A stretch of 62,543 nt of DNA from an uncultured Clostridia bacterium. GTDB lineage: Bacteria; Bacillota; Clostridia; Christensenellales; CAG-917. How positions within the stretch are numbered: position 1 is the stretch's first letter; each line of letters starts with the position of its first letter. Of this stretch, positions 34,308 to 43,253 are shown one piece after another. The position numbers and the translations under genes are program-made. The notes beneath the pieces are model-generated. The model saw nothing but the letters and a program-made list of their open reading frames with translations, was not told the origin of the DNA and made no database searches. The DNA lies in contig CASDRL010000022.1 in assembly GCA_949283145.1 (NCBI GenBank), positions 1 to 62,543 on the forward strand. The letters run 5' to 3'.

Positions 34308-35194
34308 AGTCTCACCTTGAGTCTCATCCCTCTTTCGTCCGCCTGTCCCAGTCCGAGCAGTCTGCCGCCTTCGGAAAACACGGCGGCGTGCTCGCCTGCC
34401 TCGGATGCGGACGGCACCGGGACGCCGTTCGAGATCATTCTCTCCTCTTTTTCGCCGAGAACGAGACGGGGAAGCCCGTCAAGTGCTCGTTCGGCGGGGA
34501 TGATTTGTTTCTCCGGCGCGGCTCTGAACTCCTCGAGCGTCACAGCGTCTTCGAGAGTGAAGATCCCGGAACGGGTGCGTTTTAATGCGGACATGTATGC
34601 GCATGTGCCGAGCTCTGCCGCGATGTCGCGCGCTAGCGAACGGATGTATGTTCCGCCTCCGCATACGACGGAAAGTGTGAATTCATCCCCTTCCGCTGCG
34701 ATAAGGTGTATGTCGTCGATGTGAACACGGCGTGCAGTGAGTTCCACTTCAACGCCCTTGCGCGCGAGGTCGTATGCCCTTCTGCCGCCCACGGATTTTG
34801 CGGAATAAGCGGGCGGGACCTGCATTATGTCCCCTACGAACATTTTTGCCGCCGCCGCGACCTCGTCCGCATCCGGGACTCTCCCCGTCTCCTCCGAAAA
34901 ATGCCCTCCGCGGTCGAGTGTATCCGTCGTTTTCCCGAAAGTGAAACGCGCGATGTATTCCTTTGTCTTGAACGCGAGGAAATCGAACAGTGCGGTGGCT
35001 TTGCCGAGCGCAACGGGCAGGACGCCTTCCGCAAGCGGATCCAGAGTGCCGAGGTGCCCCGTCTTCTGTCTGCCGCCTATCACGCGCGATAAAACGCCGC
35101 GGACAATGCACACGGCGTCGGAAGAGGTCATCCCTTCTGGCTTTGCGAGGTCGACGAACCCCGTGACGGAATGGGGAGAAGAAGAGCGCGGCAT
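34304..35194 (-). CDS. truB: tRNA pseudouridine-55 synthase TruB
   Basis: A 296-residue enzyme that makes pseudouridine 55 in the T-loop of tRNAs. The catalytic aspartate lies in GHLGTLDPLAEGVLPVALG (about residue 49); the YIARFTFGKTTDTLD and VVCGGGTYIRSLARDIA motifs follow. A short PUA-like C-terminal part ends at LGLGQAD. It starts on the stop codon of nrnA (TAATG) and ends within ribF. Confidence 0.95.
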   Translation of the reverse strand: MPRSSSPHSVTGFVDLAKPEGMTSSDAVCIVRGVLSRVIGGRQKTGHLGTLDPLAEGVLPVALGKATALFDFLAFKTKEYIARFTFGKTTDTLDRGGHFSEETGRVPDADEVAAAAKMFVGDIMQVPPAYSAKSVGGRRAYDLARKGVEVELTARRVHIDDIHLIAAEGDEFTLSVVCGGGTYIRSLARDIAAELGTCAYMSALKRTRSGIFTLEDAVTLEEFRAAPEKQIIPAERALDGLPRLVLGEKEERMISNGVPVPSASEAGEHAAVFSEGGRLLGLGQADERGMRLKVRL

Positions 35195-36147
35195 TACATT
35201 CTGTCCCTTGCGGCTTTCAGGAGTTTGTCGACGACGTCCTCATAAAAACCGCTGAGTCTGCACCCTGCGGCGCGGCTGTGTCCGCCCCCGCCGAATGCCG
35301 ACGCGATGTCGCTCGCATCCGCTTTGCCTTTGGTGCGGATGCTGATCTTGAAGTTCTTGTCCGCGGCTTCCGAGACCGCGAAGGCGACTTCCACGCCGTC
35401 CACATCGATAGCGGAGGCGATGATCCCCTCCGTATCCGCAGGCTCGGTGCCCGTCGCTTCGAAGTCCGCCGCGAGGAATGTGATGACCGCGATACTGCCG
35501 CCGTCGAAGAACCTGCACTTTGAAAGCACGCGGTTTTTGAGTGCAAAGACGGAGGGAGTTATCTTTCTGTACACGCGGTAGATGATGTCTGCGGAGTCGA
35601 TGCCGAACTCCATAAGTCTGCGCGCGATGTCATGGGTGCGCTCGGTGGTGGAAGGATATTGGAAGCAGCCGGAATCCGCCACGATGCCCGCGAATATGAG
35701 CTCCGCCGACGTCTTGTCGATGAGTCCCATGCCGTCGAGGAGAAGATAAATTATTTCCGCGCAAGCCGCGGCATCGGCTTCGACATGATCGATCTGAGCG
35801 AATTTTTCGTGAGACTTGTGATGGTCGATCGCTGCGCGCTTTTTGGCGGAGAGGAACATCTTTCCCGCGCCGCCGAGGCGGGAAAGATCGCTGCAATCCA
35901 CCGCAAGAGCCGCTTCGTACACTTTTTTGCCGGGGAGAACAAAATCCTCCGCACCCTTCATAAAACGGTATTTTTCGGGCACGGGTGAGTCGCATACGGG
36001 CACCGCCTTTTTGCCGAGACCGCGCAGCGCCGAGCACACGGCAAGAGCGCAGGCGATCGCGTCACCGTCGGGATTGGTGTGACAGCATACGGCGATGTCG
36101 GTCGCGCTTCTCAGCATATCGGCGATCTTTTGCAGTCTTTCGTTCAT
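35194..36147 (-). CDS. nrnA: DHH-family oligoribonuclease / pAp phosphatase NrnA
   Basis: A 317-residue DHH/DHHA1 phosphoesterase. Known NrnA degrades 2-5-nt RNAs and dephosphorylates pAp. Seen are NPDGDA (near 24-29), VDCSDLSRL, the DHH motif in AAIDHHKSH, the fourth metal aspartate in IVADSGCFQYPST and the DHHA1 signature FGGGGHSRAAGC near the end. The ATG overlaps the rbfA stop (TGATG). Its position between rbfA and truB is conserved in Clostridia and Bacilli. Confidence 0.94.
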   Translation of the reverse strand: MNERLQKIADMLRSATDIAVCCHTNPDGDAIACALAVCSALRGLGKKAVPVCDSPVPEKYRFMKGAEDFVLPGKKVYEAALAVDCSDLSRLGGAGKMFLSAKKRAAIDHHKSHEKFAQIDHVEADAAACAEIIYLLLDGMGLIDKTSAELIFAGIVADSGCFQYPSTTERTHDIARRLMEFGIDSADIIYRVYRKITPSVFALKNRVLSKCRFFDGGSIAVITFLAADFEATGTEPADTEGIIASAIDVDGVEVAFAVSEAADKNFKISIRTKGKADASDIASAFGGGGHSRAAGCRLSGFYEDVVDKLLKAARDRM

Positions 36148-36518
36148 CACTCTTCGTTGCCTGTTTCCGGCGGGATGTCTATCGTGCGCAGCAGCCCGTC
36201 GATCTTCATGCCGTAATCCACGCTGGTGTCCAGCTGAAAGTCGAGATCGGGCAGCAGGCGTATCTCGACGAGATCCTTCAGCCTGTTGCGTATGAAATGT
36301 TTGGAGCGGCGCACCGTTTCCAGCACTTCCGCCCTGTCCTCTTCGCTTTTGGAATAGACGGAAAGCCACACTTTCGCGAACTTCAGATCGGGCGTCGTGG
36401 TGACTTTGGTCACGCTTACGATGCCTTTACTAAGGCGCGGATCCTTGACGTCATGCGCGATGACCGCCGCGATCTGCTTTTGCAGCTCGGAATTGACGCG
36501 TTCCATCCTAATCTTCAT
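36147..36518 (-). CDS. rbfA: Ribosome-binding factor A
   Basis: A 123-residue KH-fold protein that helps 16S rRNA 5'-end maturation in late 30S assembly. The family pattern [31 protein letters not shown] and LKFAKVWLSVY is clear. It overlaps infB by 11 nt and nrnA by one base, so it sits inside a tightly packed translation operon. Confidence 0.94.
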   Translation of the reverse strand: MKIRMERVNSELQKQIAAVIAHDVKDPRLSKGIVSVTKVTTTPDLKFAKVWLSVYSKSEEDRAEVLETVRRSKHFIRNRLKDLVEIRLLPDLDFQLDTSVDYGMKIDGLLRTIDIPPETGNEE

Positions 36519-39258
36519 TGATCTGCTCCATAACGAACGCTTCGATGACGTCGCCCACTTTGATGTCCTGATAGTTCAGGAGCATGATGCCGCAATCGAA
36601 GTTCTTTGCCATCTCTTTGACGTCGTCCTTTCCGTGGCGGAGAGACGCGATCTCGGTCGTGACCTGTACCGCGCCGTTTCTGAGCAGACGCGCTTTCGCT
36701 CCGCGCTGGATCTTGCCGTCCGTGACATGGCAGCCCGCGATGATGCCGACTCCCGTGATCTTGAACAGCTCTCTGACTTCCGCACTGCCCAGGACATTTT
36801 CGCGGAATTTGGGTTCAAGCAGACCTTTGACCGCCTTCTCGATATCTTCGATGGCGTTGTAGATGATGTCGTAGAAGCGGATGTCGATGTGCTTCTGCGC
36901 GGCGAGCGCCTTGGCGTTGGCATCGGGGCGCACGTTGAAGCCGATGATGATGGCTTTTGCGGTGTCCGCAAGTGTGACGTCGCTCTCCTTGATGGCGCCG
37001 ACGGCTCCGTGGATGATGTCGATGTCCACTTCGTCGTTGCCGAGTTTGGAAAGGGACTGTTTGACCGCTTCGAGAGAGCCCTGCACATCCGCCTTGATGA
37101 TGAGCTTGACGGATTTGAGCTCGCCCTTCTTGATCTTGTCGAAAAGATCGTTGAGGGACACCGCGCCGGATTCTTCGCCCTGCGCCGCGAGTTTGAGCCT
37201 GCGCTCCTCCGCGAGTTCTCTCGCGAATTTCTCATCCGCGACCACGTCGATGATGTCGCCGGCTTCGGGCACTTCGTCCCAACCGGTGACGGAGACGGGG
37301 GTGGAAGGACCCGCCTTCTTCACCTTTCTGCCCTTGTCGTCCACCATGGCGCGGATCTTGCCCGTGGATGTGCCAGCAACGACGTTGTCGCCGATGCGCA
37401 GCGTGCCGGTCTGCACGAGGATGGTCGCCACTTTGCCCACGCCCTTGTCCAGGCGGGCTTCGATGATGGTGCCGCGTGCGGGACGGTCGGGATTGGCTTT
37501 GAGTTCTCTGATCTCCGCCATGATGAGGATGTTTTCAAGAAGGCTCTCGACGCCCTCGCCCGTCTTTGCGGAGACGCGCACCACGGGAGTCTCGCCGCCC
37601 CACTCCTCGGGGAGAAGGTCGTAGTTGGTGAGCTGCTGCAGGACCTGATCGGGGTTGGCGCCCTGCTTGTCTATCTTGTTGATGGCGACGATGATGGGCA
37701 CTTCCGCCTGCTTGGCGTGGTTGATCGCCTCGATGGTCTGAGGCATGATGCCGTCGTCCGCCGCGACGACGAGCACCGCGATGTCCGTCACCTGCGCGCC
37801 GCGCGCTCTCATAGAGGTGAACGCTTCGTGGCCCGGGGTGTCCAGGAAGGTGATGGGCGAGCCTTTCAGCGACACGGTATAAGCGCCGATATGCTGGGTT
37901 ATGCCGCCCGCTTCGCCGCCCGCGACGTTGGCTTTGCGGATGTAGTCCAGAAGGGATGTCTTGCCGTGGTCGACGTGACCCATGATCGTGACGACGGGAG
38001 GGCGCGGTCTGAGTTTCGCGGTGTCCTCGTCGTCGATGACGAGCTTGGCGGAAAGAGTCTCTTCCAGAGTGACTTCGGGCTTGAGCTCGAGGGTGATGGG
38101 ACGGTTTTTTGTGATCTCGCCCACGACGAGTTCCGCCGTCGCGAAATCCACGCTTTCGTTGATGGTCTTGATGATGCCGAGCATGAAGAGCGTCTTGATG
38201 ATCTCGGACGCGGGGATGCCCGTCTTCTCGCTGAGCACTTTGACCGGCACCGGATCGGTGGTGATGATCGCATGCTCGATGACCGTCGCCTGTCCGCCGC
38301 CCGAGGCTTTGGACTTGGACTTGAAGACGCGAACTCTCGGATCTTCGTCGTCGAGCACCATCTTGCTGTCATCCACGATATAGCCCTTTTTCATAAGGGC
38401 GCGTTTGTTCATACTTCCGCGGTCGTCAAAACGCTGTCCGCCGGAAGATTTGCCTGCGTTCTTGTTTTTCTGCGTGGAAGCCTTTCCGGTGGGCATGGTT
38501 GCCGCCTTTTGCAGATTGGCTGCCATGGTGTCGCGCCGCATACCTGCGCCGGGACCCGCAGGACGCATCCCCTGAGGTCTGTCGCCCTGGGGACGCGGAG
38601 ACCTTCCGCCCGTATATCCGCCCTCGAACACGCGGGTCTTGATGGCGGGCTTTGTGGCTGCGGGCTGCACGAATATGCGTCTGACCTCTCCGTTGGGGAG
38701 GATCTCCTGCACGATATTGGGGTTGGAAGTGGGGATGATCTTCCTCTCCTGCTTTTCCTCTTTTCCCGCGGGAGCGGATCTCTTCCCCGCGGGCTTTTCC
38801 GCGGGGGCTTCGGCGGGCTTTTCGCTTGTTGCCGTCTCCTCTGCGGGGATCTTTTCTTCGACGGGCTCCGCGGTCTCCTTCTCTTCGGCGGCGGGGACCT
38901 CTTCGGGCGCCGCTTCTTCGTGGACTTCTTCGGAAGCCTGAGGCTCCTCTGCCGCAGTCTCTTCCGCCCGGACTTCCTCTTTGTCCTCGGGAGCTTCCTG
39001 CACGGGAGTTTCGGCGGGAGTTTCGATGACTTCCGCCTTTTCCGCGGCGGTCTCATCCGCTCTGCGCTCCTCTTCGAGCCTCTTCGCTTCTTCCTCGGCA
39101 AAGAGCGCCGCTCTGCGTGCCCTGACCGTAGCGAGAAGTGCCGCGGCCTTTGCTTTTTCCGCGGAAATGAAGGACATCAGCTCGGAGAGTTTGCCCGTCT
39201 TGTATGCGCCGAGTTGTTTCACGGCGTCTTGTGTGGATTCTTTTTTGACTTCGCTCAT
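36508..39258 (-). CDS. infB: Translation initiation factor IF-2
   Basis: A 916-residue GTPase that brings initiator tRNA to the 30S subunit. The first ~250 residues are low complexity, rich in Glu, Ala, Pro and Lys. An IF2_N-like domain follows (about 335-390, [15 protein letters not shown]). The G domain begins near 424 with GHVDHGKTS, then DTPGHEAF and NKIDK. Domains II, III and C2 complete the protein. The N-terminal tail is long even for Clostridia. A 979-codon open frame runs antisense to it, which is a composition effect of the GC-rich coding strand. Confidence 0.97.
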   Translation of the reverse strand: MSEVKKESTQDAVKQLGAYKTGKLSELMSFISAEKAKAAALLATVRARRAALFAEEEAKRLEEERRADETAAEKAEVIETPAETPVQEAPEDKEEVRAEETAAEEPQASEEVHEEAAPEEVPAAEEKETAEPVEEKIPAEETATSEKPAEAPAEKPAGKRSAPAGKEEKQERKIIPTSNPNIVQEILPNGEVRRIFVQPAATKPAIKTRVFEGGYTGGRSPRPQGDRPQGMRPAGPGAGMRRDTMAANLQKAATMPTGKASTQKNKNAGKSSGGQRFDDRGSMNKRALMKKGYIVDDSKMVLDDEDPRVRVFKSKSKASGGGQATVIEHAIITTDPVPVKVLSEKTGIPASEIIKTLFMLGIIKTINESVDFATAELVVGEITKNRPITLELKPEVTLEETLSAKLVIDDEDTAKLRPRPPVVTIMGHVDHGKTSLLDYIRKANVAGGEAGGITQHIGAYTVSLKGSPITFLDTPGHEAFTSMRARGAQVTDIAVLVVAADDGIMPQTIEAINHAKQAEVPIIVAINKIDKQGANPDQVLQQLTNYDLLPEEWGGETPVVRVSAKTGEGVESLLENILIMAEIRELKANPDRPARGTIIEARLDKGVGKVATILVQTGTLRIGDNVVAGTSTGKIRAMVDDKGRKVKKAGPSTPVSVTGWDEVPEAGDIIDVVADEKFARELAEERRLKLAAQGEESGAVSLNDLFDKIKKGELKSVKLIIKADVQGSLEAVKQSLSKLGNDEVDIDIIHGAVGAIKESDVTLADTAKAIIIGFNVRPDANAKALAAQKHIDIRFYDIIYNAIEDIEKAVKGLLEPKFRENVLGSAEVRELFKITGVGIIAGCHVTDGKIQRGAKARLLRNGAVQVTTEIASLRHGKDDVKEMAKNFDCGIMLLNYQDIKVGDVIEAFVMEQINED

Positions 39259-39260
39259 AG

Positions 39261-39542
39261 CTACCTCGTAAGGTTTATGATCGCCGCCGCGAGTGAACTG
39301 TCCGTGACGGCTATGGCTTTAACATTGTCGCGGTGAGTCGCCGCCGCGAGGTCTTCCACCTCGAAGAGCGGGATGTCGCCGCAGATCCGTTTCAGTTCCC
39401 GAAGGAACTTTTCGGGTGCGCCCGAGTCCGCAAGGACGACGAGCGCCTTTCCGCGCTTTTCCGCAATGCGGTCGGCACCGTACAGCACCGAGCCTTTACG
39501 CTGTGCGAACCCGACATAAGGGGCGATGTCAGATGCTTTCAC
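39261..39542 (-). CDS. L7Ae-like ribosomal protein YlxQ
   Basis: 93 residues of the L7Ae/L30e/S12e/Gadd45 fold, the YlxQ protein found between ylxR and infB in Bacillota. The VGFAQRKGSVLYGADRIAEK start and ALVVLADSGAPEK segment match the family. L7Ae-type proteins bind kink-turns; YlxQ is reported to do so in some species, but the role in this operon is unknown. It overlaps ylxR by 14 nt. Confidence 0.88.
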   Translation of the reverse strand: MKASDIAPYVGFAQRKGSVLYGADRIAEKRGKALVVLADSGAPEKFLRELKRICGDIPLFEVEDLAAATHRDNVKAIAVTDSSLAAAIINLTR

Positions 39543-39786
39543 GGAGCGCCTCCGTCACATCTTCGGGCACAGCGCATTTGAACGCCGCATTGAGTGCCTT
39601 TTTCTTTTCGGCGAGCGCGATGCACTCCTTGGTGCGGTGCAGCCACACTCCTCTGCCGTCCGCCTTGCCGGTCGGATCCACGAATATCCTGCCGTCCTTT
39701 GCGCGGCAGATGCGGATCATCTCGGACTTTTCGGCGTGTTCGCGGCAGGCGGCGCACCTGCGCACTCCGGGAGGATTATTCGGCAT
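39529..39786 (-). CDS. RNA-binding protein YlxR (DUF448)
   Basis: 85 residues with the DUF448 pattern: PPGVRRCAACREH, MIRICRAKDGRIFVDPTGKADGRGVWLH. Related proteins are nucleoid- or RNA-associated regulators. The Cys pair (CAAC) and the GRGVWLH block are intact. It lies between nusA and ylxQ with overlaps on both sides, as is usual in Bacillota. Confidence 0.9.
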   Translation of the reverse strand: MPNNPPGVRRCAACREHAEKSEMIRICRAKDGRIFVDPTGKADGRGVWLHRTKECIALAEKKKALNAAFKCAVPEDVTEALRESI

Positions 39787-40861
39787 CCGCCGCCTCCTCT
39801 TCCGCCGCGCCTTCCGCCGCCATCACGGAGGAATAGGGTTTGACGTCTATCTTCCAGCCGGTGAGTTTTGCGGCGAGCCTTGCGTTCTGACCGTTCCTGC
39901 CGATGGCGAGGCTGAGTTTTTCGTCGGGGACGACGACGCGCGCGGTCTTTTCCTCCTCGTTGATGGAGACCATGAGGACCTGCGCGGGGCTCAGCGCTCT
40001 TGCGATATATTCGATGGCGTCGGAGCACCACTCGATGACATCCACTTTCTCACCCGCGAGTTCGCCGACCACCGCATTGACGCGCACGCCTTTGTTGCCG
40101 ATGCAGGCGCCCACCGCGTCTACGTTGGGATCTTCGGAATATACCGCGAGTTTCGTGCGGAAACCGCCTTCGCGGACAATGCCCGCGATCTTGACGAGAC
40201 CCGCCTTGATCTCCGGCACTTCCATCTCGAAAAGTTTGCGGACGAAACCTGCCGAACTTCTGGACACCACGACTTGGGGGCCGTTCCTGCCCTCGCGGAT
40301 CTTTTTGATGAACACTTTGATGACGTCGCCGACATTGTAGGTCTCGGTGGGGATCTGATCGCTCTGCGCCATCACGCCTTCCATCTGCGAGCCGCTGATC
40401 TCGACATAGACGGTCGGCCCCTCTTTGCGGCGCACGACCGCATTGACGAGCTCGCCCTGGCGTTCGGTCATCTCGTTGCGCACGAATTCTTTCTTCGCGT
40501 CGTTGAGTTTCTGCATGATGACCTGTTTCGCCGTCTGTGCCGCGATCCTCGAGAACTCCTTGGGGGTGATGTCTTCGATGACGATGTCGCCGATCTTGTA
40601 GGTGGATTTGATCTCGCGCGCCTCTTCGAGAGAGATCTGCTGATCGGGGTCTTCCACCTCTTCCACGACGATGCGGTGAGCATAGACGTTGACGGTCTGC
40701 CTCTCCTCGTTGAAGCGGACCGCGATGGGCTTGCTCTCGCCGTATTCTTTCTTGTAAGCGGCGGCGATGCCGGATTCCAGCGCGTCTACGAGCACTTCTC
40801 TGGAGATTATTTTCTCTTTGGCGAACTCTTCGAGCGCCTGAAAGAATTCTCTGTTGATCAT
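39776..40861 (-). CDS. nusA: Transcription termination/antitermination protein NusA
   Basis: A 361-residue protein with an N-terminal RNA-polymerase-binding domain (1-130), an S1 domain (about 132-200, GELVNAVVRRKEGPTVYVE) and two KH domains (about 205-345, with GACIGNKGVRVNAVVGEL and AIGRNGQNARLAAKLTGW). There is no C-terminal acidic repeat, which is normal for Bacillota. NusA controls pausing and termination; a terminator-like hairpin lies in the leader of its own operon. Confidence 0.96.
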   Translation of the reverse strand: MINREFFQALEEFAKEKIISREVLVDALESGIAAAYKKEYGESKPIAVRFNEERQTVNVYAHRIVVEEVEDPDQQISLEEAREIKSTYKIGDIVIEDITPKEFSRIAAQTAKQVIMQKLNDAKKEFVRNEMTERQGELVNAVVRRKEGPTVYVEISGSQMEGVMAQSDQIPTETYNVGDVIKVFIKKIREGRNGPQVVVSRSSAGFVRKLFEMEVPEIKAGLVKIAGIVREGGFRTKLAVYSEDPNVDAVGACIGNKGVRVNAVVGELAGEKVDVIEWCSDAIEYIARALSPAQVLMVSINEEEKTARVVVPDEKLSLAIGRNGQNARLAAKLTGWKIDVKPYSSVMAAEGAAEEEAADAE

Positions 40862-40870
40862 GGTTTCCTC

Positions 40871-41356
40871 CTAAAACCCGATGTACGGTTGCACCTTGGT
40901 TTTGTTATTTCTGTTGATGGTTTTTTCTTTTTCGTATTTGCCGCCGGTGAGGACCGTAAAAGTCTCCGCCGTGTAGCTCGTGAGTGTGCCGCGCACGGTC
41001 TCTGCGGGCATGATCGCCTCTATCTCGGTGCCGAGAGCGCGTCTGAAATCGTCATCGGTGACGATGGGACGGTCCAGCCCCGAGGAGGAAACGTTGAGGA
41101 TGTAGTACGCGGGGAAAAGATCTTCCGCGGCGTCAAGTGCGTCGGAGACCGCGCCGTGCACCTTCTCGCAGTCGTCGAGGGTGACTTCGTCGGCGTGCCA
41201 GATGAACACGGTCAGGTTGAACTTGCCGTATTCCTTGGTGTAGCGCACCTCGACTATCTCATATCCCGCGTCCAGCGCTTCCACCGCGTCGGAGACGAGT
41301 TTTTCGATCTTGCCGCGCGCGTCTTCGGACAGCGCGGAGCGGGCGTCTTTTGCCAT
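40871..41356 (-). CDS. rimP: Ribosome maturation factor RimP
   Basis: 161 residues, two-domain RimP that acts in 30S subunit assembly. The motif AGYEIVEVRYTKEYGKFNLTVFIWH and the VSSSGLDRPI sequence are diagnostic. It is the first gene of the rimP-nusA-ylxR-ylxQ-infB-rbfA-nrnA-truB-ribF operon. GGAGAAGG lies before its ATG. Confidence 0.95.
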   Translation of the reverse strand: MAKDARSALSEDARGKIEKLVSDAVEALDAGYEIVEVRYTKEYGKFNLTVFIWHADEVTLDDCEKVHGAVSDALDAAEDLFPAYYILNVSSSGLDRPIVTDDDFRRALGTEIEAIMPAETVRGTLTSYTAETFTVLTGGKYEKEKTINRNNKTKVQPYIGF

Positions 41357-41367
41357 ATCCTTCTCCT

Positions 41368-41395
41368 AAAACAAAGAGTGAGCGGCTGCTCACTC
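41368..41395 (-). terminator. Terminator-like hairpin in the rimP-nusA leader
   Basis: On the minus strand GAGTGAGC pairs perfectly with GCTCACTC around AGCC and is followed by TTTGTTTT. It lies between the rimP promoter and the rimP ribosome site, so transcripts from that promoter must pass it. A smaller AGTAGA/TCTACT stem lies just upstream. Attenuation of the operon is plausible. Confidence 0.7.
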
Positions 41396-41422
41396 TCAGT
41401 AGAATCTACTTAAAGCATATAT

Positions 41423-41451
41423 AAATTATCACATAAGAAAAATATATGCAA
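41423..41451 (-). promoter_or_regulatory. Promoter of the rimP-nusA-infB operon
   Basis: TTGCAT (41446-41451), 17-nt spacer, TAATTT (41423-41428) on the minus strand. It lies in the 181-nt gap after the polC-like gene. Confidence 0.6.
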
Positions 41452-41537
41452 GCGTTTTCACCCCCGATTTGCAAGAATTTTGCGCGGAATTTTTACTTCC
41501 GCAGCGATATAACGCCGAAATTCGGGGCGAAGCGCGG

Positions 41538-42968
41538 TCAGATGCGCTCGGCGATGATGTTCAGAAGTTCCGCCGTGGCGAACACGTCTCCCATCGCGCG
41601 GTGTGCGTTGATGTGCGTGATGCCGAACATTTTTGTGAGCGCTTCGAGCCCCACATGGCGGGCTTCCGGAATGTATTTCCGCGCCAAAATGATGGTGTCT
41701 TCTAGTTCGTTGTCAAAGACGTATCCTGCCGCGGAAGCGTACTTGTTGAGCAGCGGGAAATCGTAGGAAGAGATGTTGTGCCCCACGAGCACCGCGCCGC
41801 GCGTGAATTTGAAGAAATCGGGCAGCACTTCCGCGAAAGTGGGCATGCCGTGCACCATGGCGTCGTTGATGGAGGTCTTTTCGGCGACTTCGTCCGGGAT
41901 GTGGCACTTCGGATCCAGAAGTGACGTGAAAGTCTCCGTTATCCTGCCGTCCACGATCTTCGCCGCGCCTATCTCGATGGGCTCTATCGTCGCGATGTCC
42001 AGCCCCGTTGCCTCGAAATCGAAGACGACAAAGGTTTTTCCCCGCAAAAATTCCGGGGTCTTTTTCTCGCCGTCGCTCTCAAAGAGGTCTTTTTTGCCGC
42101 GTTCGTCCTTGAAGGGCTGCGGTTTGAGCACGGTATAGCGTGCCGGAACGGGTTTTGAAGGCGCGGCTTGGACGGATGAAAAATCGATCTTAGCGCGGAA
42201 GACCGCATTCACCGCAAAGCTCGGCGCGCCGTTATAGGAGGATATCGTCACCTTGCCCGCGCAGATGACCTCATCCTTTTCCGCAAGGGCGTCGAATGCG
42301 TCCGCGTCCTCGGGGCGCGGGAAACAGACGCAGTCCATCCTGCCGGTGGTGTCGTCGAGGAAAAACCGCACAAGCGGCAGCTCTTCGGGGCCGTTCTTCG
42401 GATCGTCCGGCGTATATTTTTTGTTCTTGTAGGTGCGCTTGGTGACGCCGGTTATCCTGCCGCACAGAACCAGATTGTCGGCTGCGCCTTTGACATCGCC
42501 GATGTATGCCGGCATTTTTGCAATGCCCGCGATCTTACCGCGCGCATACACCTTATCCCCCGTTTCCGCCGAAATGAGCCGTGTGGACGGATCGCGCACG
42601 ACGACGGTGTCGGAAAAATCGTCGAAAGCAGGCGCGGGGGTCGCGCCCGTATCTTTGAGATTCACCGAGACCCGCTGATTGAAGTTGTTGTCCAAAAACG
42701 CCGCGAGATCCTTGGGGATGTCCGAACCCTGAAGCATGAGGAAGAGCGCGCTTTCGAGCGCAAGCGTGACAGAAATGTCGGTTTCGCTCACGGAGATGAG
42801 CAATGTTTCGGGCGAAAGCGCGCGGAAGACCAGATTGTTGTGCGCGTTGAAATATTCCGAAACTTTGTTGCGCACGGTCCCGTCGTCGGCATAAGTCCTT
42901 ATGTATTCCGCGTGCACGGGGATGCCGGGGAAAATGCCCGCTAGAGCGTCGTCAACGCGCTTTTTCAT
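41538..42968 (-). CDS. PolC-like protein without polymerase domain (OB fold + DEDDh exonuclease)
   Basis: 476 residues: a PolC-type N-terminal region (1-110), an OB fold (about 138-262) and a DEDDh 3'-5' exonuclease (about 310-474), with D317-x-E319 (DFEATG), D401, H454 and D459 all present. It then ends; the polymerase, PHP and finger domains of PolC (about 1400 residues in full) are missing. Its place upstream of rimP-nusA is where full-length polC sits in many Bacillota. The ATG at 42968 has no ribosome site. The same frame extends upstream through a single TAG codon to a well-placed GTG start (see 42993-43121). It may be a proofreading-type exonuclease or a decaying gene; the catalytic residues argue it is, or recently was, active. 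Confidence 0.75.
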   Translation of the reverse strand: MKKRVDDALAGIFPGIPVHAEYIRTYADDGTVRNKVSEYFNAHNNLVFRALSPETLLISVSETDISVTLALESALFLMLQGSDIPKDLAAFLDNNFNQRVSVNLKDTGATPAPAFDDFSDTVVVRDPSTRLISAETGDKVYARGKIAGIAKMPAYIGDVKGAADNLVLCGRITGVTKRTYKNKKYTPDDPKNGPEELPLVRFFLDDTTGRMDCVCFPRPEDADAFDALAEKDEVICAGKVTISSYNGAPSFAVNAVFRAKIDFSSVQAAPSKPVPARYTVLKPQPFKDERGKKDLFESDGEKKTPEFLRGKTFVVFDFEATGLDIATIEPIEIGAAKIVDGRITETFTSLLDPKCHIPDEVAEKTSINDAMVHGMPTFAEVLPDFFKFTRGAVLVGHNISSYDFPLLNKYASAAGYVFDNELEDTIILARKYIPEARHVGLEALTKMFGITHINAHRAMGDVFATAELLNIIAERI

Positions 42969-42992
42969 ATCGGCGTCGAACGCTCGTGCGGA

Positions 42993-43121
42993 CTATGCCG
43001 AGATGAGAAAACGCACCGTGAGCGTGCCGATATCCTTTTGGAAAGCGGCGGATTTGAATTTGAGCATGGGGAAAGCCCCGTTTGTGACCGCTTCGAATTC
43101 TTCCGTAAATTTGTTCTGCAC
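42993..43121 (-). CDS. 42-codon 5' part of the polC-like gene, ending at an in-frame TAG
   Basis: A GTG at 43121 sits 6 nt after a near-perfect GGAGGAA ribosome site. It opens a 42-codon frame ending at TAG (42993-42995), nine codons upstream of and in the same frame as the ATG of the exonuclease gene. Its residues (ending FQKDIGTLTVRFLISA) read smoothly into the following SARAFDAD-MKKRVDDALAG, like the N-terminal domain of PolC. So the original start of the gene is probably here. The amber codon is either a nonsense mutation, a read-through site or a sequencing error. Other genes in the window (mutL, the helicase) use TAG as their normal stop. Confidence 0.65.
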   Translation of the reverse strand: MQNKFTEEFEAVTNGAFPMLKFKSAAFQKDIGTLTVRFLISA

Positions 43122-43253
43122 TTTGTTCCTCCGTTTGCGTTCCGCATCCGCATTTTACCGCCCGCGTCCCGCGTTTTGCCTCTGTTTGCTTGCTTTCCGC
43201 GTCATGTGCCGCTCTGTCGGGCAGGGCGGACTTCTCCCGCTTTTACGGGCAAA

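Noticed and set aside
36397-39336. 979-codon open frame on the plus strand
   Set aside because: Fully antisense to infB, whose motifs and neighbours are certain; long mirror frames are a composition effect in GC-rich coding DNA.
42993-42995. TAG read as pyrrolysine
   Set aside because: No Pyl genes are in view, and mutL, the helicase and the Xre gene end in TAG; nonsense mutation or read-through is more likely.
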